From the NCBI GenBank assembly GCA_022787425.1, contig JALFWB010000009.1, positions 1-32,486 of the forward strand: a DNA stretch of 32,486 bases. The letters are read 5' to 3'. The translations under genes and the position numbers were made by a program. The stretch is from Akkermansia sp. (lineage in GTDB: Bacteria; Verrucomicrobiota; Verrucomicrobiia; Verrucomicrobiales; Akkermansiaceae). The notes under the pieces were generated by a model. That model saw only the letters and a program-made list of their open reading frames with translations, did no database searches and was not told the DNA's origin. Shown here one piece after another: positions 31,474 to 32,486 of this stretch (within the stretch, counting starts at the first letter, position 1; each line of letters opens with the position of its first letter).

Positions 31474-32486
31474 ATGATAAACGAAGTATTACCGATAGAC
31501 GGATGGAAAGCCTGCGGGGTTGATTTTAACAGCAAGGGCTGCATTGTCAAGTACAAACACGTAGACATGTCGTATTTGCGCTGTCCCTGTTGCGGCAATC
31601 ACGACCTAACCATCCACCGCCGTTACACGGTGAGGGTGCGTGACCTACCGCTGGGTATCCACCATACAACTTTGGAAATCGAGGTATTGGAGTGTTGGTG
31701 CGATAAGTGTCAGAGATTTCTCACCATTAAGCCGACGAAGTTACATTCCACCAAGGGAATGACATGGAGACTCATGTGGCACATCACCTGGCTTGTCAAG
31801 GAAGGATCCGCAGCCGATGTTGCCCGAACTTTGAGTATATCTAAGAGCACCGTGCGCCGCGCAAACAAAGCTGTTTTGGAGGTTTTGGACTATCTGAATC
31901 CACTGCAATTCGACAATCTCGAGGCTATCGTAGTAGACGAAAAGTATCGGGGAGAAAGACTCAAATTCATAACTGTGGTAACGAATAAGTTCGGGGAGAT
32001 ACTCCATATAGGAAAGGGTAAGGGAGAGGCCAGCCTCAAGGCATTCTCCGACCTTCTGACAGATGAGCAAAAGCAGGCAATCAAGGTTGTCGGCGCAGAC
32101 CGTTCTAATGCATACACATCGGCTGTTCGGAAGTACCTACCCAATGCTGAAATCTGCTACGACCGCTTCCATATCGTCAGGAACGCTAATGATTCCGTTG
32201 CCAAGGTGAGGCGTAACGAGGTTAATGAGAAATCCAAGGATGAGAATGGGAAGGCAGAGGCGAAGGCAATGAAGTCCTCGAAGTATGTTCTGCAGCAAAA
32301 TCCGGAGAACATGAAAGAGAAGGGGCGTGAAAGGCTTGAGCGCCTACTCGCGCTTAATGAAAACATCAACAAGGCCTACATTCTCAAAGAGGAGCTGCGT
32401 GCTCTCTACACGCTCGATGACCCGGAGGAGGCGAGCAGCCATCTTGAGGCCTGGATTTCCATGGCTGCGGAGAGTGGGTTAAAGCC
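31474..32486 (+). CDS. ISL3-family transposase (3' end outside the window)
   Basis: The open frame from ATG 31474 runs to the window edge (337 codons). An ISL3-type zinc finger is at about 37-79 (Cys37, Cys40, Cys76, Cys79: LRCPCCGN and CWCDKC). An HTH segment follows (GSAADVARTLSISKSTVRRA, about 111-130). The DDE domain starts with AIVVDEKYRGERLKFITVV, giving first Asp155 within VDE. VVGADRSNAY carries the second Asp (Asp209) and then YDRFHIVRNAN, a hallmark of the family. The catalytic Glu would lie beyond the window. No inverted repeat can be assigned without the right end. The reading frame is intact as far as visible, so the element could be active. Confidence 0.88.
   Translation, partial: MINEVLPIDGWKACGVDFNSKGCIVKYKHVDMSYLRCPCCGNHDLTIHRRYTVRVRDLPLGIHHTTLEIEVLECWCDKCQRFLTIKPTKLHSTKGMTWRLMWHITWLVKEGSAADVARTLSISKSTVRRANKAVLEVLDYLNPLQFDNLEAIVVDEKYRGERLKFITVVTNKFGEILHIGKGKGEASLKAFSDLLTDEQKQAIKVVGADRSNAYTSAVRKYLPNAEICYDRFHIVRNANDSVAKVRRNEVNEKSKDENGKAEAKAMKSSKYVLQQNPENMKEKGRERLERLLALNENINKAYILKEELRALYTLDDPEEASSHLEAWISMAAESGLK

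Overview
The window is a dense chromosomal stretch, GC-rich by eye, with genes on both strands and insertion-sequence (IS) sequence at both ends. The gene set best suits a mucin- or glycan-using member of the Verrucomicrobiota (Akkermansia-like). Evidence is a secreted GH84 beta-N-acetylglucosaminidase with a C-terminal discoidin-like region, alternative complex III (ACIII) type membrane subunits, a 7TM-HD phosphodiesterase, and sigma70-type promoters of the form TTGnnn-N17-TATAAT. The lineage is inferred from gene content only.

Left edge (1-620): the 3' end of an IS30-family transposase, then two small coding remnants, one readable only with a +1 shift. 622-4121 (+): an L,D-transpeptidase lipoprotein and a two-lobed periplasmic M16 zinc protease, closed by a 13-bp stem shared with a convergent operon. 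4317-7568 (-): a three-gene operon of unrecognised membrane proteins, one carrying Sel1 repeats. 7797-9299 (-): a second, secreted Sel1 protein. 9363-13715 (-): rimO and the GH84 enzyme. 13908-15385: a small two-TM protein (+) converging on a lysozyme-like lipoprotein (-).

15476-19892 (+): rpsP with its terminator; ilvB followed by an O-antigen-ligase/polymerase-like membrane protein; and rnpB, the RNase P RNA. 19909-22412 (-): a c-di-AMP-phosphodiesterase-like 7TM-HD protein translationally coupled to a BASS-type transporter. 22507-25213 (-): three genes joined by ATGA overlaps, encoding ActC-like, monohaem cytochrome c and polytopic membrane subunits resembling part of ACIII, without ActA or ActB. 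25360-28380 (+): a 1006-residue protein with a TolA-like cytoplasmic tail, one TM helix and an exported helical domain. 28541-30915 (+): tRNA-Pro(CGG), a YebC-family protein and Rho. Right edge: a truncated gene remnant, an orphan promoter, and an ISL3-family transposase running off the end.

Two regulatory themes stand out. Nearly all promoters carry an extended -10 (TGG or TGC directly before the -10 hexamer) at 17-bp spacing. Several place the predicted transcript start on or within a few bases of the start codon, implying leaderless or near-leaderless translation for rimO, the 231-aa protein, the lysozyme-like lipoprotein and perhaps actC.
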